NCBI GenBank assembly: GCA_031761405.1
Contig: JASEVX010000017.1
Location: 12,162,043 to 12,226,042 of the forward strand
Length of the DNA: 64,000 nucleotides
Source of the DNA: Serripes groenlandicus
Lineage: Eukaryota; Mollusca; Bivalvia; Cardiida; Cardiidae
Direction: 5' to 3'
Notes under the pieces: generated by a model
Seen by the model: only the letters and a program-made list of their open reading frames with translations
Told to the model about the DNA's origin: nothing
The model's database searches: none
Made by a program: the position numbers and the translations under genes
Shown: piece after piece, positions 23,265-35,219 of the stretch
Layout of the letters: the number at the start of each line of letters is the position of its first letter
Position numbering within the stretch: position 1 is the stretch's first letter

Positions 23265-23570
23265 CAGCACTTTTGGACAAGAAGATTTTAACTATAATTT
23301 GAGGTAGAAGGTCACCCAAGCAAAAAATTGATTTAGCACAATTATTTTTTCAAATTGGGCAATTACTTTTGAACAAGAAAATTTTGTAAGTATATTTCTT
23401 TCAGTTGCCACTGACAACCAGAGTTCAGATGGAACTCAATTCTTTGAAAACTTTGAAGAAAAAAAAACCTATAAGGAACATCCTGTGAAATTATATTGAA
23501 ATTGGTCCTATGGTTTAGAAGAAGTTTTTTATATGAACTGATGGACTTTGGGACTTTGTGCTCAAGTGTC
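23265..23570 (+). repeat. Diverged fragment of the 6.0-7.1 kb repeat family
   Basis: AGGTCACCCAAGCAAAAAA and TTTCTTTCAGTTGCCACTG match the larger copies loosely. Confidence 0.45.
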
Positions 23571-23602
23571 AGTCATAACAAAAGGAGAAATGTCCTAATA
23601 CA

Positions 23603-23832
23603 TTTAACTTTTCCCCACATGCTTATATATACGGAAGATAACTTTTGACAACAGTGTGGCAAAAGGTGAAAAAAAACATTTCAAAATGTTTCAATAGTTA
23701 TACTTTTGTTTAGGGAGATTTTGCCTATTTTTGCCAAGATGTTTTGAGTGTGGCATTATATGTAACTGCAGATTTGTTGTATATATATATATGAGAAAAG
23801 TTGTGATGTTGTCCGTATTGGGGAAAGATTAA
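23603..23832. mobile_element. Decayed family A MITE
   Basis: Starts TTAACTTTTCCCCACATGC and ends GGGGAAAGATTAA; interior diverged, with a short (TA)n run. Confidence 0.5.
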
Positions 23833-23974
23833 AAGTTACCTGTTAGTCCTAAATAATAAGTTATACATGCAACATGTGATAAAGGCAGTATGCACTTGAC
23901 GTTTATATCTTTATATCGCCCAATGTTAAGTCACTGCTATCAGGGACAATTTTATGATGAGATACTCTTTCCAT

Positions 23975-24392
23975 TTAACCCTTTCCTACATACAGCAAAT
24001 CTGCAGCAGACAACTTTGCAAACATGGTGATAAAACCTGAAAAATCTCCATAAAAGAAATATAGCTTAATTGTTAAATATTAAGTTGAAAACATTGTGGC
24101 GAAAGGGGAATTTGCTCATCATTTTTTAAAATTGGTCTGCTGCTATTTCGTCAAAATGAGTCTGCAGGTGGGAAAGGTTTAACCCTTTCCTGCACAGAAC
24201 AAACATGCAGCTGAAAATTTCGTAGAAAGTTGGCCAAAATATGGAAAATCTCAACAAATTAGGAGTAAACTTTTAGAATATATTGTGTTAAAAAGAGACA
24301 TTTAAAAAAGTATCTTCTTTTTCCAGAAAGTTTTCACAAGCTTATGATCTATTTCAGATGTATAAAAAGTATCTGTTTGAGGGAAAGGATTG
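23975..24392. mobile_element. Two family A MITEs sharing a TTAA
   Basis: 23975-24182 ends GGGAAAGGTTTAA, whose TTAA starts the next copy (24179-24392, ends GGGAAAGGATTG). Confidence 0.7.
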
Positions 24393-24439
24393 TCTGGTAC
24401 TCATGGATGGTTATAGCCAGGCTGTGAACTATCATCATG

Positions 24440-24770
24440 CTCAAAAGGGTCATTATTATAAATTTCAGCCCTATATTCTTTAGAAGTAATGTTGGTGCCC
24501 AATTAAACAGGGGTCATTATAATAAATTTCAGCCCTATATTCTTTAGAAGTAATGTTGGTGCCCAAATAAACAGGGGTCATTATAATAAATTTCAGCCCT
24601 ATTCTTTAGAAGTTTATAAATAAATGTTAGTGCCCAATTAAACAGGGGTCATTATAATAAATTTTAGCCCTATATTCTTTAGAAGTAATGTTGGTGCCCA
24701 ATTAAACAGCGGTCATTGTAATAAATTTCAGCCCTATATTCTTTAGAAGTAATGTTGGTGCCCAAAACAG
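24440..24770 (+). repeat. 64 bp minisatellite, five units
   Basis: Units carry GGGTCATTATAATAAATTTC, AGCCCTATATTCTTTAGAAG and TAATGTTGGTGCCCAATTAA. Copies are almost identical, so the expansion is recent. Confidence 0.85.
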
Positions 24771-25573
24771 TCTTGTGACACGACAGTAAAGGGCATTTGC
24801 ATGTCTTAATATATAACATGAGATATAATGCACTTTATTTAAGGCACAGCAAATTTGAAGTAGATCAGATAAAGAAGTTTTCATATAAGGTGCACCACCC
24901 TAAAGCAACAATTTGTTCAACAATTAGAGCAGATTGAGAATTTTCAATGAACAGAATTAAGAGAAAGCTCAAACAATTTAAATAGCCAACAGCCAGTGTT
25001 AATATTTAAACTCTGATTGTGAAATAATTTACACAGAATGAACTATACATAAGAATCTTAAGATAAAAGAGTTGTTTCCCTTTTTATCATAAAAAATAAT
25101 AGAATTTGCAGCAAAAGTGTGCTTAAAGCAGTGCTTCGCGGATTGAAATCGTGACAGACAGGTAGGGGAGAAGTATTTCCCAGGGGAGAAGTATTTCCCA
25201 TGTTTCTTCCTCCCAGACAGACAACAAAAAATATTGACCAAACTGCTAATACAGCAACACCATCAAACAGCTAAAAACATAAGTTGCATTTAATGTGATA
25301 CATAAATTATTAGTAAATGTTATTATTACTACTTGTAATCTATACAGGAAATGTGATATAACTGAATAAATGTTGAAAGCAACACAAAACACAAACAAAC
25401 AAACAACAAAATGACTGAGACACATCTATAATTAACACAGAGAAGAGCTACTGTATTCATTAAAAACCTTTCAGTATGGCCATGCATTATTTAACCCTTA
25501 ATATAGCCATATACACAGTAATTAATAATTATCGTGTTCTAGTTGTCAACAGTCTTAGGTGGTTGCAGGCAAC
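24771..25573. other. Unassigned AT-rich stretch
   Basis: It contains a 17 bp direct repeat (GGGAGAAGTATTTCCCA at about 25166 and 25184). No gene or known element recognised. Confidence 0.4.
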
Positions 25574-25813
25574 CGTAACCCTTTCCCTCATATGACAATT
25601 CTGCAGCAGACGACTTAAATTGAACATATTTTGTCAAAAAATGGAAAATCTCTATAGTTGAATGGATAACTGAGTGAGCATGACAAAAAGTTGAAAACAT
25701 TGTGGCAAAAGGAGAAATTGCACGTTTTGTGTAATTTCTTCTTTTGTGACTATGTTTTCAAAAAGCCGTTCGCTGCAGAGGCATCAGAAAGCGGATATGA
25801 GGTAAAGGGTTAA
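25574..25813 (-). mobile_element. Family A MITE
   Basis: 240 bp, right end GGTAAAGGGTTAA, centre GCACGTTTTGTGT. Confidence 0.8.
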
Positions 25814-25937
25814 ATTACCTACATCTATAAACAGATTGACGTAATCTCACATTCAATAAATTTGCAGCAGACTTTGAAAACATGCAGGCTAACAAATATT
25901 TTTTTTATTAAGATGGATGTGATGCAATCATAATGTT

Positions 25938-26165
25938 TTAACCCTTTCCCTCATATAGACGCTTTCTCACGCCTCTGCAGCAGACGGCTTTTTGAAAACG
26001 GTGACAAAAGAAAAAATTGCTCAAAACGAGCAATCTATCCTTTTGCAACAATGTTTTCCACTTTTTGTCATAGGTTATCCATTCAATTTTAGAGATTTTC
26101 TATTTTTTGACAAAAAATGTTCAAAGTCATCTGCTGCAGAATTGTTGTATGAGGAAAAGGGTTAA
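25938..26165 (+). mobile_element. Family A MITE flanked by a 28 bp direct repeat
   Basis: Both TTAA ends present. AAGATGGATGTGATGCAA...CATAATGTT occurs on both sides (about 25909-25937 and 26164-26193), a much longer duplication than the TTAA expected. Confidence 0.8.
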
Positions 26166-26451
26166 GATGGATGTGATGCAACCATAATGTTAAGGATCTG
26201 ATTATAGACTTTGTTCATGAATAATTCACGAAGGTCCCTAATCAACAGGTTCTACCAGGACATAAACTGCTCTAGATACGTGTCCAGTGCACGAATTGAC
26301 CTCACCTACGGACAATTAATTATTGGCTACCTTAATTATTTATTTACTGAGTTGACCTATAAGGAAACCAATCAAACAGCAGAGGCCCAGATTTATACTA
26401 AAAGGGTATACAGTTCTTTTGACCACAATCTCTCATTTGTAATCCAACCAA

Positions 26452-26523
26452 ACCCTATGATGTGGGTACTCGAAAGAATTGTCTCATTGAGACGATTCTT
26501 TTGAGTACCAAACACCATAGGGT
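26452..26523. repeat. Hairpin element (family D)
   Basis: Arms GGGTACTCGAAAGAATTGTC / GACGATTCTTTTGAGTACC with CCCTATGATG / CACCATAGGG outside. Confidence 0.7.
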
Positions 26524-26696
26524 TAACGGGTCTTATAAGGAGTTTAGAACATGCAAAACTCCAATTATCTAGTGCTCTAAAATAGTATTTTTGGAAGTCT
26601 GATTTCCCAGATAGATCAGTAGCATACCTGTCCTGTTCTGTTAATAAAAGCATTTTTAATACAAATTTATTCTTGTTCATATGACTCAGTTTAGGT

Positions 26697-27060
26697 TTAA
26701 CCTTTTCCCACATATAGTCGCTTTCTGACGCCTCTGCAGCGGACGACTTTTGAAAACATTGTGGTAAAAGGAGAAATTGCTCGAAACGTAAAATTCCACA
26801 CAACTCTACAGATCATTTCCACCTTCTAACTTTAACCCTTTCCCTCATATAGACGCTTTCAGATGCCTCTGCAGCAGACGGCTATTTGAAAACATAATGA
26901 CAAAAGAAGAAATTGCACAAAACGTGCAATTTCTCCTTTTGCCACAATGTTTTCCACTTTTAGTCATAGGTTATCCATTCAATAAAGAGATTTTCCATTT
27001 TTTGACAAAATATGTTCAAAGTCGCCTGCTGCAGATTTGTCACATGAGGGAAAGGGTTAA
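26697..27060 (+). mobile_element. Half and full family A MITE
   Basis: 26697-26803 is a left half (TTAACCTTTTCCCACATATAG). 26832-27060 is a complete copy with the GCACAAAACGTGC centre. Confidence 0.8.
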
Positions 27061-27102
27061 AAATCTGAATGGAGAATCAGTAACATTTCTAAAGCAAGAC
27101 AT

Positions 27103-27338
27103 TTAACCCTTTCCCTCATACGACAATTCTGCAGCAGACAACTTTGAACATATTTTGTCTCTATAATTGAATGGATAACGTTACTAAATAAAAGTTTCCA
27201 CGATGACTACAAGTGGAAAACATTGTGGCAAAAGGAGAAATTGCTCGTTTTGAGCAATTTCTTCTTTTGTCACTATGTTTACAAAAATCCGTCGGCTGCA
27301 GAGGCGTCATAAAGCGTCTATATGAGGGAAAGGGTTAA
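27103..27338 (-). mobile_element. Family A MITE with small internal insertion
   Basis: TTAA-bounded, 236 bp; extra sequence ACTAAATAAAAGTTTCCACG near 27182. Confidence 0.8.
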
Positions 27339-27374
27339 TTCTCTGTAGCACCAACTCTGTACAAGACGGAAGGG

Positions 27375-27611
27375 TTAACCCTTTACCACATACAACACTT
27401 CTGCGGCAGACGTCTTTGAAAATAAGTATCGAAAATTATTGAAAATCTCAATAAATGAAAGAATAATTATTGACTTTAGTTGAAAACATTGTGGCAAAGG
27501 GAGAATGAGCTCATTATGAACAAAATCTTCTTTTGACACAATGTTTTCAAAAGTCGTTTAGCTGCTACATGGGCATCAGAAAGCATCTCTTATAATGTGG
27601 AAAAGGGTTAA
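27375..27611. mobile_element. Family A MITE, CCACATAC subtype
   Basis: TTAACCCTTTACC to GGAAAAGGGTTAA, diverged centre. Confidence 0.75.
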
Positions 27612-27738
27612 AAACTAATAAAAACTACCTTAGAAGTCAGGCATCCATTACAGACAAGATTAGCGGAGGAGATTCAGGGCAATCAGGCTCATATTGATTT
27701 TGATCTGCCTCTTCCAATAGGTACAGCAGCACACTATA

Positions 27739-28198
27739 GATAACCCTTTCCCACATACAGCAAACCTACTTTGAAAATATTTAGGCAAAAACACCTAATT
27801 GCCTAAAAAAGTTGGGTATTAATTCAGCTCATTTCCCCATAATATCATTATGACCAATTTCTCCTTTTGCCAGAATGTTTTCAAAAGTATTTTGCTGCAG
27901 AGGAGAAAGCGTCTATATGTGGGAAATCCCCTATCACCTGATGATTTAGTAACTTTTGTTTCCTCATAGCTCTTTACATGTACATAATTCAACCTTTCCC
28001 TCATATAGACGCTTTCTCAGGCCTCTGCATCAGACGGCTTTTTGAAAACAAAGTGACAAAAGAAGAAATCTCCTTTTGCCACAATGTTTACCACTTTTAG
28101 TCATAGGTTATCCATTCAATTATAGAGATTTTCCATTTTTTGACGAAATATGTTCAAAGTCGTCTCCTGCAGAATTGTCATATGAGGGAAAGGGTTAA
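27739..28198. mobile_element. Decayed and near-complete family A copies
   Basis: 27739-27930 is decayed (ATAACCCTTTCCCAC to GTGGGAAATCCCC). 27988-28198 is better preserved with a shortened centre and ends GGGAAAGGGTTAA. Confidence 0.7.
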
Positions 28199-28212
28199 AT
28201 CTTTATTTGACC

Positions 28213-28291
28213 TTCAAATCCTTTGTTGTAGGTACTCAAAAGGATCGTCTCAGAGAGACAAATATTTTGGGTGCCAACAACATAGGGTTTG
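28213..28291. repeat. Hairpin element (family D), diverged
   Basis: GTAGGTACTCAAAAGGATCG then GAGACAAATATTTTGGGTGCC; the outer arms CCTTTGTTG / CAACATAGGG remain. Confidence 0.55.
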
Positions 28292-28462
28292 GTTTGTAAA
28301 TAAGATTAAGAGAGATCATATCTATTTATAACTTCTGATCTAAGCTTCCGGTTTCATGATAATTATGATATTATATTCAGGTGTTTTCTAATTAAAACAT
28401 CTGGGATATGAAGTATACCATCTGTCAAATTCCTTGATATAAATTATAAACATGTTCACGCT

Positions 28463-28592
28463 TTAACCCTTTCCCACATACAACAAATCTGCAGCAGAAA
28501 ATGTGTTCTACCTTTAATAAAAACCTTTCCCACATACAGACACTTTCTGACACCTCTGCAGCAGATGACTTTTGAAAACATTTTGTTCTACA
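28463..28592. mobile_element. Two family A left-end fragments
   Basis: 28463-28506 (TTAACCCTTTCCCACATAC) and 28520-28592 (ACCTTTCCCACATACAGAC). Confidence 0.65.
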
Positions 28593-28823
28593 TGGGTGTA
28601 ATAAAAATCCACTCGCCCGCTTGCATTGGCGAGTTGAATGAAGGATCGGGCAAGTACAAATTCTAGATGCTAGTCGGACAGGGCAAGTGGGTTTTCAAGC
28701 AAGATATTTAAAATCCAATTAGACATTCTGCAAAATATTTGTTCATGTCCTTAATCGTAATGATATTCTGCATTGCTTAGCTTTTTCTCTCCCTATCCAT
28801 CTATTTCATTAGACAAAGTGCAC

Positions 28824-29190
28824 ATCAAAACACCCATGAAGTTGCGTTTGGCAAAACAGGTGCTCATTTCTAGTGACGATTCCAAACGAAGCATCCCAAA
28901 TTCCGAGCGCTGTAAAGTTGTGTATGGCACAACATGTGCTTGTTTATAGTAACGATGCCCATCAAAGTATCCCGAAGTCTGAGCGCCGTAAAGTTGTGTA
29001 TGGCACAACATGTGCTTGTTTCTAGTAACGATGCCCATCAAAGTATCCCGAATTCCGAGCGTCATAAAGTTGTGTATGGCACAACATGTGCTCGTTTCTT
29101 AGTAACAATGCCCATCAAAGTATCCCGAATTCCGAGCGCCGTGAAGTTGCCTATGAAGCCAACAGGTGCTCGTTTCCTAGTTACGGAGCT
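28824..29190 (+). repeat. 76 bp tandem repeat, five units
   Basis: AAGTTGYGTATGGCACAACA recurs every 76-77 bases (28836, 28912, 28988, 29064, 29141), with GCCCATCAAAGTATCCCGAA between. The outer units are more diverged, as usual for tandem arrays. Confidence 0.85.
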
Positions 29191-30220
29191 GACTCACTGT
29201 AAATGTTATTGAAATTTCCCTTGACATGTCATGTCAGAACAAAGGAGCATAAGTTCCTTCAGTGGTATAGGTGGTAGGGATGACGAGAAACAAGAGGAGG
29301 GGAGACGAGAAAGATCCTTACAAAAAAGGAAATCTCAGCAATCCAATTATGACAATATAATCAAAGCGCCAATGGCACAGTACTGTTGTGGCGATCATGT
29401 AGAAAATACTGCAAAGTAACAAGCAGTATCTTGGTGTAGGCCTTGGGATTTTCAATATATATAGACAATAATGCTTGATCTCCAACTCAATTCGGCTACA
29501 CTTTCAGCATTGATTGATTGCTAATTGATGCTAGAACGTATAGACGTGTCTAACTTGTACACTGCATGACATCGAGTCCTTTAAACCTTTGTAAACCAGT
29601 CTTATCATCTAGACACTTTCATATATTGCAATAACTACAAAATAAAATGTATAATATATTGAGATATATTTAAGAACAATTGATAACCATTCTCGCGAGC
29701 TATTTATAGAACCTTTTGGAATTTCCAGAAACTTCTACTGTGTCATTGAAGTGTTTTGAGGAATAATGAGAGTTATAGAAAGTGCAATGATATTTATTAT
29801 CTGCCCAAACATGAAGAAAGATAATATTTACATGTTTTAACTCTATGTAGATATTATCTCAATAAATCTCAAATCTTAGTATCAATCCGGTACCAAAGTA
29901 GCACGGACATGATTATTATTAATCGTGTCTCTGCATCACTGATGGAACTATATATTTGGCGGTTTAACAGATGTAGGTTAATTGGTTTGCAGTACGGAAT
30001 AAAAAGGCGGAGGGCTGTTCAAAACTGACTATGTAATTGTTTTACGTGTTGTTGTTTCTGTTAGAATTGTGGTGATTGTCAAACCAATCGCCACAAACAG
30101 GAAACGAACTGTACACGAATTAAGCGTGGCTGAGCGAGTTTGATTGGACAGGCGTTGAAGAAAATGACACATTATATTGCAAAACATGTCGTCAGTTTCC
30201 GTACCTTACTGATACAAAGT
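29191..30220. other. Mostly unassigned single-copy-looking stretch
   Basis: A 62-codon Arg/Glu/Gln-rich ORF at 29231-29419 lacks splice or family support. No repeat recognised in the rest. Confidence 0.35.
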
Positions 30221-31010
30221 CAGGGGTTTTTTTCTGAAAAAGGGGAAGGGGCCTGGGGCCTTTGAGAAGGGGAAAATTTCGCGGCGTTTTAGAAAAGAGG
30301 GGAAAAATTGTAAACTAGTATAATGTGCATGTTTAACTTTTATCATTACAAGGCCATCTGTCTATTTTTCATGTTCTTGAACTCCTCCACTAGATTGTCA
30401 TAATCCAGTTCACTTAAACTATACCACTGTCAAGGGTCGAAATTAGCAAGATTTTCTACTTGCATTTTTTCGCAAGTGCTATTTTTTGTTACTTGCTAAA
30501 TGAGAAAACAACTTATTAGAACTTTAACTTTAAGCAACACAATGTGAACTACAATAGTGCAATACACTGTTATGGTCAATCATGAATGTTATGTAAACAT
30601 GGTCCAAAACATGCTGTGAAAAGAAGCTGCTGAGACTGTCAGATATACAACATATATAGTCTAGAAACTGTGTTTCAATTTCTGGCTCCATATGGCAAAG
30701 TATGGGGTCTTTTCTGAATTAGTCAAGACAACATCCATCTTGTCACAGCAGTTTTTGGGTCGATATTCTCTAAGGGCAACATCAGCAACTTTAATTCTCA
30801 TCAAAATATCAAGTATTTCAGCACCAAGCCTACACCTCGAGTCAAATTGTATTCTGTTCATTGTGGAAAGATAAATGAGATTTAAGCTAATGTTCAAAAG
30901 TTAAATATGAAAAGGGGAATTTATATTTTTAGGGGAAAAACTATGCTTATTTTCCGGGTGGAAGGGGCCGTTAAACGGCCCCTATTATATAAGGAAAAAA
31001 AAACCTGAAA
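30221..31010. mobile_element. Non-autonomous element with CAGGGGTTTTTT ends (hAT-like?)
   Basis: Inverted ends CAGGGGTTTTTTTC and GGAAAAAAAAACCTG. CAGGG termini are typical of hAT elements, but I cannot see a clean 8 bp target duplication. Its subterminal parts are poly-purine rich (AAAAAGGGGAAGGGGCC). Confidence 0.5.
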
Positions 31011-31385
31011 GTATACACTCTTCACCGGAGTTTCATCAAATATTAAGAAACAAACTTTGTAATATATATACAAACAAATAAAGGTTAAAAAAATAATCAA
31101 AAACAGTTGAATTTATGGGTGAGTGAAAGTTTGGTAAAATATTTACACCCCTGTTCTATTTTACTTCCATTTACAGAGATCTATGTTTCATATTTTTGCC
31201 TTGGACGATTTCAAAGTCATCTTCTGCAGCTTTGTTATGTATGGGAAAGGGTAATACACAATGCTTTCAACTTAACAAAATCAATGGTAGTTTCCATCAT
31301 GATGGGTAACTGATCTGTCTATACCAGGCTGACAAAAGGCTGGAATCACAACAAAAGATAGAGAACAAGTTTTCAACCTATTACC

Positions 31386-31627
31386 TGATATCCCTTTTCC
31401 TCACATAGAGTGATAGACGCTCTCTGAAGCCTCTGCAGCAGACAGCTTTTTGAAAACATAGTGACAAAAGAAGAAATTGCTCAAAACAAGCAATTTCTCT
31501 TTTTGCCACAATGTTTTCCACTTTTCGTCATAGGTTATCCATTTAATTAAAGAGATTTACCCTTTTTTGACAAATTATGTTAAAGGTCGTCTGCTGCAGA
31601 ATTGTTGTATGAGGGGAAGGGATATTA
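31386..31627 (+). mobile_element. Family A MITE
   Basis: Complete interior; termini altered to GATATCCCTTTTCC and GGGGAAGGGATAT. A right-end fragment also lies at 31175-31253. Confidence 0.75.
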
Positions 31628-31998
31628 TATTTATTTATTTATGCTGCTGTGATGACATTCTGAGGAGAAATACAACTTTGGAAGAATTGGTCCAATATAT
31701 ACACTTTTCCAAAGACCTGCAGAGGTTATAATCTACAGCACGTCATGACATTTGAATACACCATACATGGTCACAAAGAAAGCATAATTTCACGTTAATA
31801 GATGTTGTAACAATTTTTTCAACAGTATTCAATAATTATTTCTTTATCTGCAACACATGGGCAAAGAAAGAAATTGCTCACAATTTCTGTTTGTCACATT
31901 TTTTTCATAAAAAAAGTGGTTTTCACATACATAATTTATTTGCCTAGAAGTTTTCAAATTTGTTTGCAGCAGAAAATTTCAGAAGTGTGTCTGTTGCA

Positions 31999-32158
31999 TT
32001 AACCCTTTCCCACATAAAGACCAACTTTCTCCATTTGCCAACAAGGTTTTCAACTCCATTTAATAATTGAACTCTCCTTTATGGAGAATTTCCAAATTTT
32101 TGTCAGGCTGCTTTCATGGTCGGCTGCTGTAGATTTATTGTAAGTGGGAAACGGTTAA
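31999..32158. mobile_element. Family A MITE, internally deleted
   Basis: TTAACCCTTTCCCACAT to GGGAAACGGTTAA. Confidence 0.75.
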
Positions 32159-32219
32159 GGGTTAATACATCATCAAAATGTCCTCTATATATATATCTAG
32201 GAAAAGAGTTGTTTATAGG

Positions 32220-32454
32220 TTAACCCTTTCCCTCATACAACAATTCTGCAGCAGATGACTGTGAACATATTTTGTCAAAAAATAGAAAATCTCTATAATT
32301 GAATGGATATATAACCTATGACTAAAAGTTGAAAACATTTTGGCAAAAGGAGAAATTGCTCGTTTTGAGCAATTTCTTCTTTTTGTCACTATGTTTTCAA
32401 AAAGCTGTCTGCTGCATAGGCTTCAGTAAGCATCTATATAAGGGGAAGGGTTAA
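32220..32454 (-). mobile_element. Family A MITE flanked by a duplicated segment of about 60 bp
   Basis: TTAA at both ends. The segment ATCATCAAAATGTCCTC...AGAGTTGTTTA lies on both sides (about 32160-32223 and 32451-32520), each copy itself bounded by TTAA. Confidence 0.8.
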
Positions 32455-32591
32455 TGCATCATCAAAATGTCCTCTATATATATAGTACTGTAATAGGGAA
32501 AGAGTTGTTTAGGGGTTAATTGTACATTATTCAATCTTTACCCCCTCTAATGAACCCCCTTCAGCCTTGTAAATTCATGCAACTAATTCCC

Positions 32592-32753
32592 TTTAAAACC
32601 CTTTCCCACATGTTAACATATACTAAAGAATAACTAATAAATAGGGTTGAAAACATTATAGAAATATGAGAAATCTTGTTTTGAGAAATTTTGCAAAAAT
32701 GTTTTCAAAAGTCTTTTGCTGCATCAAGTGTTTTGTATGTTGGAAAGGGTTAA
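32592..32753. mobile_element. Family A MITE, shortened
   Basis: AAACCCTTTCCCACATG to GGAAAGGGTTAA. Confidence 0.7.
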
Positions 32754-32932
32754 AGCTTAAAGCTCAATTTTTACAGACAAAATACTAAGAAACACAATAC
32801 TACTACTACAGAAATTTGACCCTGTTAAAATTCCCCTGAGGCAGTTCATATAACTTTCATCCTTTCAGGGCTCTAGATAAGTGACGTTTTGCATGTATAC
32901 AGGTTCTCAAATTGTTAATTGCCCATAATTTA

Positions 32933-33004
32933 ACCTTATGTTGTGGGTCCTCAAAAGAATCAAATCAGTGAGATGATTATGTTGAGTACCCACATCATAG
33001 GGAT
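32933..33004. repeat. Hairpin element (family D), diverged
   Basis: GTGGGTCCTCAAAAGAATC and GTTGAGTACCCACATCATAG form the arms. Confidence 0.6.
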
Positions 33005-33056
33005 AAGTTGAATAATAACGGAGGTATTGTGGGGAAAAGAGCTGAATAACCCCCTT

Positions 33057-33287
33057 TATCCCTTTCCCTCACTCATATAGACGCTTTCTGACGCCTCTGC
33101 AGCAGACGGCTTTTTGAAAACAGTGACAAAAGAAGAAATTGCACAAAACGTGCAATTTCTCCTTTTGCCACAATGTTTTCCACTTTTTGTCATAGGTTAT
33201 CATTTCAATTGTGGAGATTTTCTATGTTTTGACAAAATACATTCAAAGTCGTCTGCTGCAGAATTGTCGTATGAGGGAAAGGGTTAA
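33057..33287 (+). mobile_element. Family A MITE, full length
   Basis: 231 bp with the GCACAAAACGTGC centre; the left TTAA has become TTAT. Confidence 0.82.
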
Positions 33288-33406
33288 TTAACATAAATTA
33301 TAACCACAAAACTAATGATCCTATCTTAGAATAGATTTTATCTTAATAGACTTCAATTAATATAGATCTAACAAACTTAAATATGCAGTTTGCACTATCT
33401 ATAATC

Positions 33407-33927
33407 AACCTTTTCCCTGATATTCAAATGAAATATGGCTGGCATAAAATCCACTTTGGGGATGAAATTTTGCTACAATTTGATTTTCTACTGTTTAAGA
33501 TGCATTTGCAGCAGCAGACGACTTTCAAAGACTTTGTGGCAAAAGAAGAAATTGTTCATGATGAGTAATTTACCCTTTTGCCACAATGTTTTCATCTATA
33601 TTCAATTATCAATAAAAAAAATACTTTCATTTATAGAGAGTTTCCTTTTTTTTTGCTAAGATCTGCTGCAGATTGGCTGTATGTAGGTATGGTTAATATC
33701 ACCAAACAGTACATTGTGAACCCTTTCCCGAAAACAGACAAATAATTATGCATTATACAACTTGTGATAACATTGTAAAAAAAAATAAGAAATTGTTTAT
33801 CAAGAGCAATTTTCCTTTTTTCCACAAAGTTTCTAACACTTTTCAATACTTTCATTGATCTATATATTCCATAGAATTGTTTTCAGTCATCTGCTGCATA
33901 TTTGTTTATATGTGGGAAAGGGTTAAC
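33407..33927. mobile_element. Two diverged family A MITEs
   Basis: 33407-33697 (CAACCTTTTCCCTGATA start) and 33719-33927 (GAACCCTTTCCC start, GGGAAAGGGTTAA end). Confidence 0.65.
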
Positions 33928-34114
33928 ACCTCTGAGTATCCATCATTGTCTTGATTTATAATGACAGCTCAAGATCAATATCAAGGACAATTTATGGTTT
34001 TATTTTAATCTATACTAGAAATTCTATAGTTTGTTGAGATTTTATCCTTTTTCGAATTGTTTGTTTTCCTATTCCTTTTTTAATTCTGCCATATTCATTG
34101 ACTCATAATGTATT

Positions 34115-34326
34115 TTAACCCTTTTCCTCATACGACAATTTTGCAGCCGATGACTGAACATATTTTGTCAAAAAATAGAAAATCTCCATAATTGAATGGA
34201 TAACCTATGAGTATGAATAAAAGAGGAAAACATTGTGGCAAAAGGAGAAATTGCTCGTCACTATGTTTTCAAAAAGCCGTCTGCTGCAGAGGCTTATGAA
34301 AGTGTTTATATGAGATAAAGGGTTAA
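34115..34326 (-). mobile_element. Family A MITE
   Basis: TTAACCCTTTTCC to GATAAAGGGTTAA; half the central palindrome is deleted. A decayed copy follows to about 34565. Confidence 0.78.
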
Positions 34327-34682
34327 ATGTCATCTGCATACAGCTTTTGAAAACATCATTGAAAAAAAAAATGTACAAAATGAGTCATTTCTGATTTGGT
34401 ATCAATGTTTCAACCACATATTGAATAAGTACACTTTTACCCTAGATCTTTTGAATGCCATATTTGTTTATATGTAGGACACTGGCATAAACAGTGCTTA
34501 AAGTTTAATTTAACAATGTTTTCAAAAAGTTGTATACATGTACTGCAGATGTGAGAAAAATGTTAATATTTGGTTAGAATGAAGTCAGAAGAGGAGTCTA
34601 CCAGCTACAACTTGATATAGGAGCAACAACAGTAACCTTGATTATTGTTCATAGTCCCTTTCAGCAGCAGAAACTTAAATTA

Positions 34683-35136
34683 TTAACCCTTTCCCTGATA
34701 TAGACCAGGGCCTTTTTTCCAGAAATTGGGAAGAGGCCTTAGCCTTTCATTTTGGGAAATTTTAGCGCAATTTTTAGCCAAATTAGGAAAAGTTAGACAT
34801 ATAACATATGGCTATATAAATAGTCCTTTTTACAATAACTTAAGACTTTTGGTTTATATAATGCAATTAAACAATCATATTACCTTAAACAAGACAAATA
34901 TATCTGTTAATTATAAATAGTGTATTCAACTTCACTTCACTTTAATTACAGACGCCTCTGCAGCAGACAGCTTTTTGAAAACATAGTGACAAAAGAAGAA
35001 ATTGCTTAAAACTAGCAAATTTATTCTTTTGTCACAATGTTTTCCACTTTTAGTCATAGGTCATATTCGATAACCTTTTGACAAAATACGTTCAAAGTTG
35101 TCTGCTGCAGAATTGTCGTATGAGGGAAAGGGTTAA
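34683..35136 (+). mobile_element. Family A MITE containing a CAGGGCCTTTTTT element
   Basis: The MITE is interrupted after TATAGAC (about 34706) by 245 bp starting CAGGGCCTTTTTTCCAG, related to the element at 30221, and resumes at GACGCCTCTGCAGCAG (34952). Confidence 0.75.
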
Positions 35137-35219
35137 ACTGTTAAAAATGTAAAGGATAATTAAGAAAAATCTATACAACTCAATGTTAAAGATTGGGAAA
35201 ATTTAAATCATTTGCAATG

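Noticed and set aside
31330..31385. Plus-strand stretch ADKRLESQQKIENKFSTYYL
   Set aside because: An acceptor-like site precedes it but there is no donor before the MITE, so it is unsupported.
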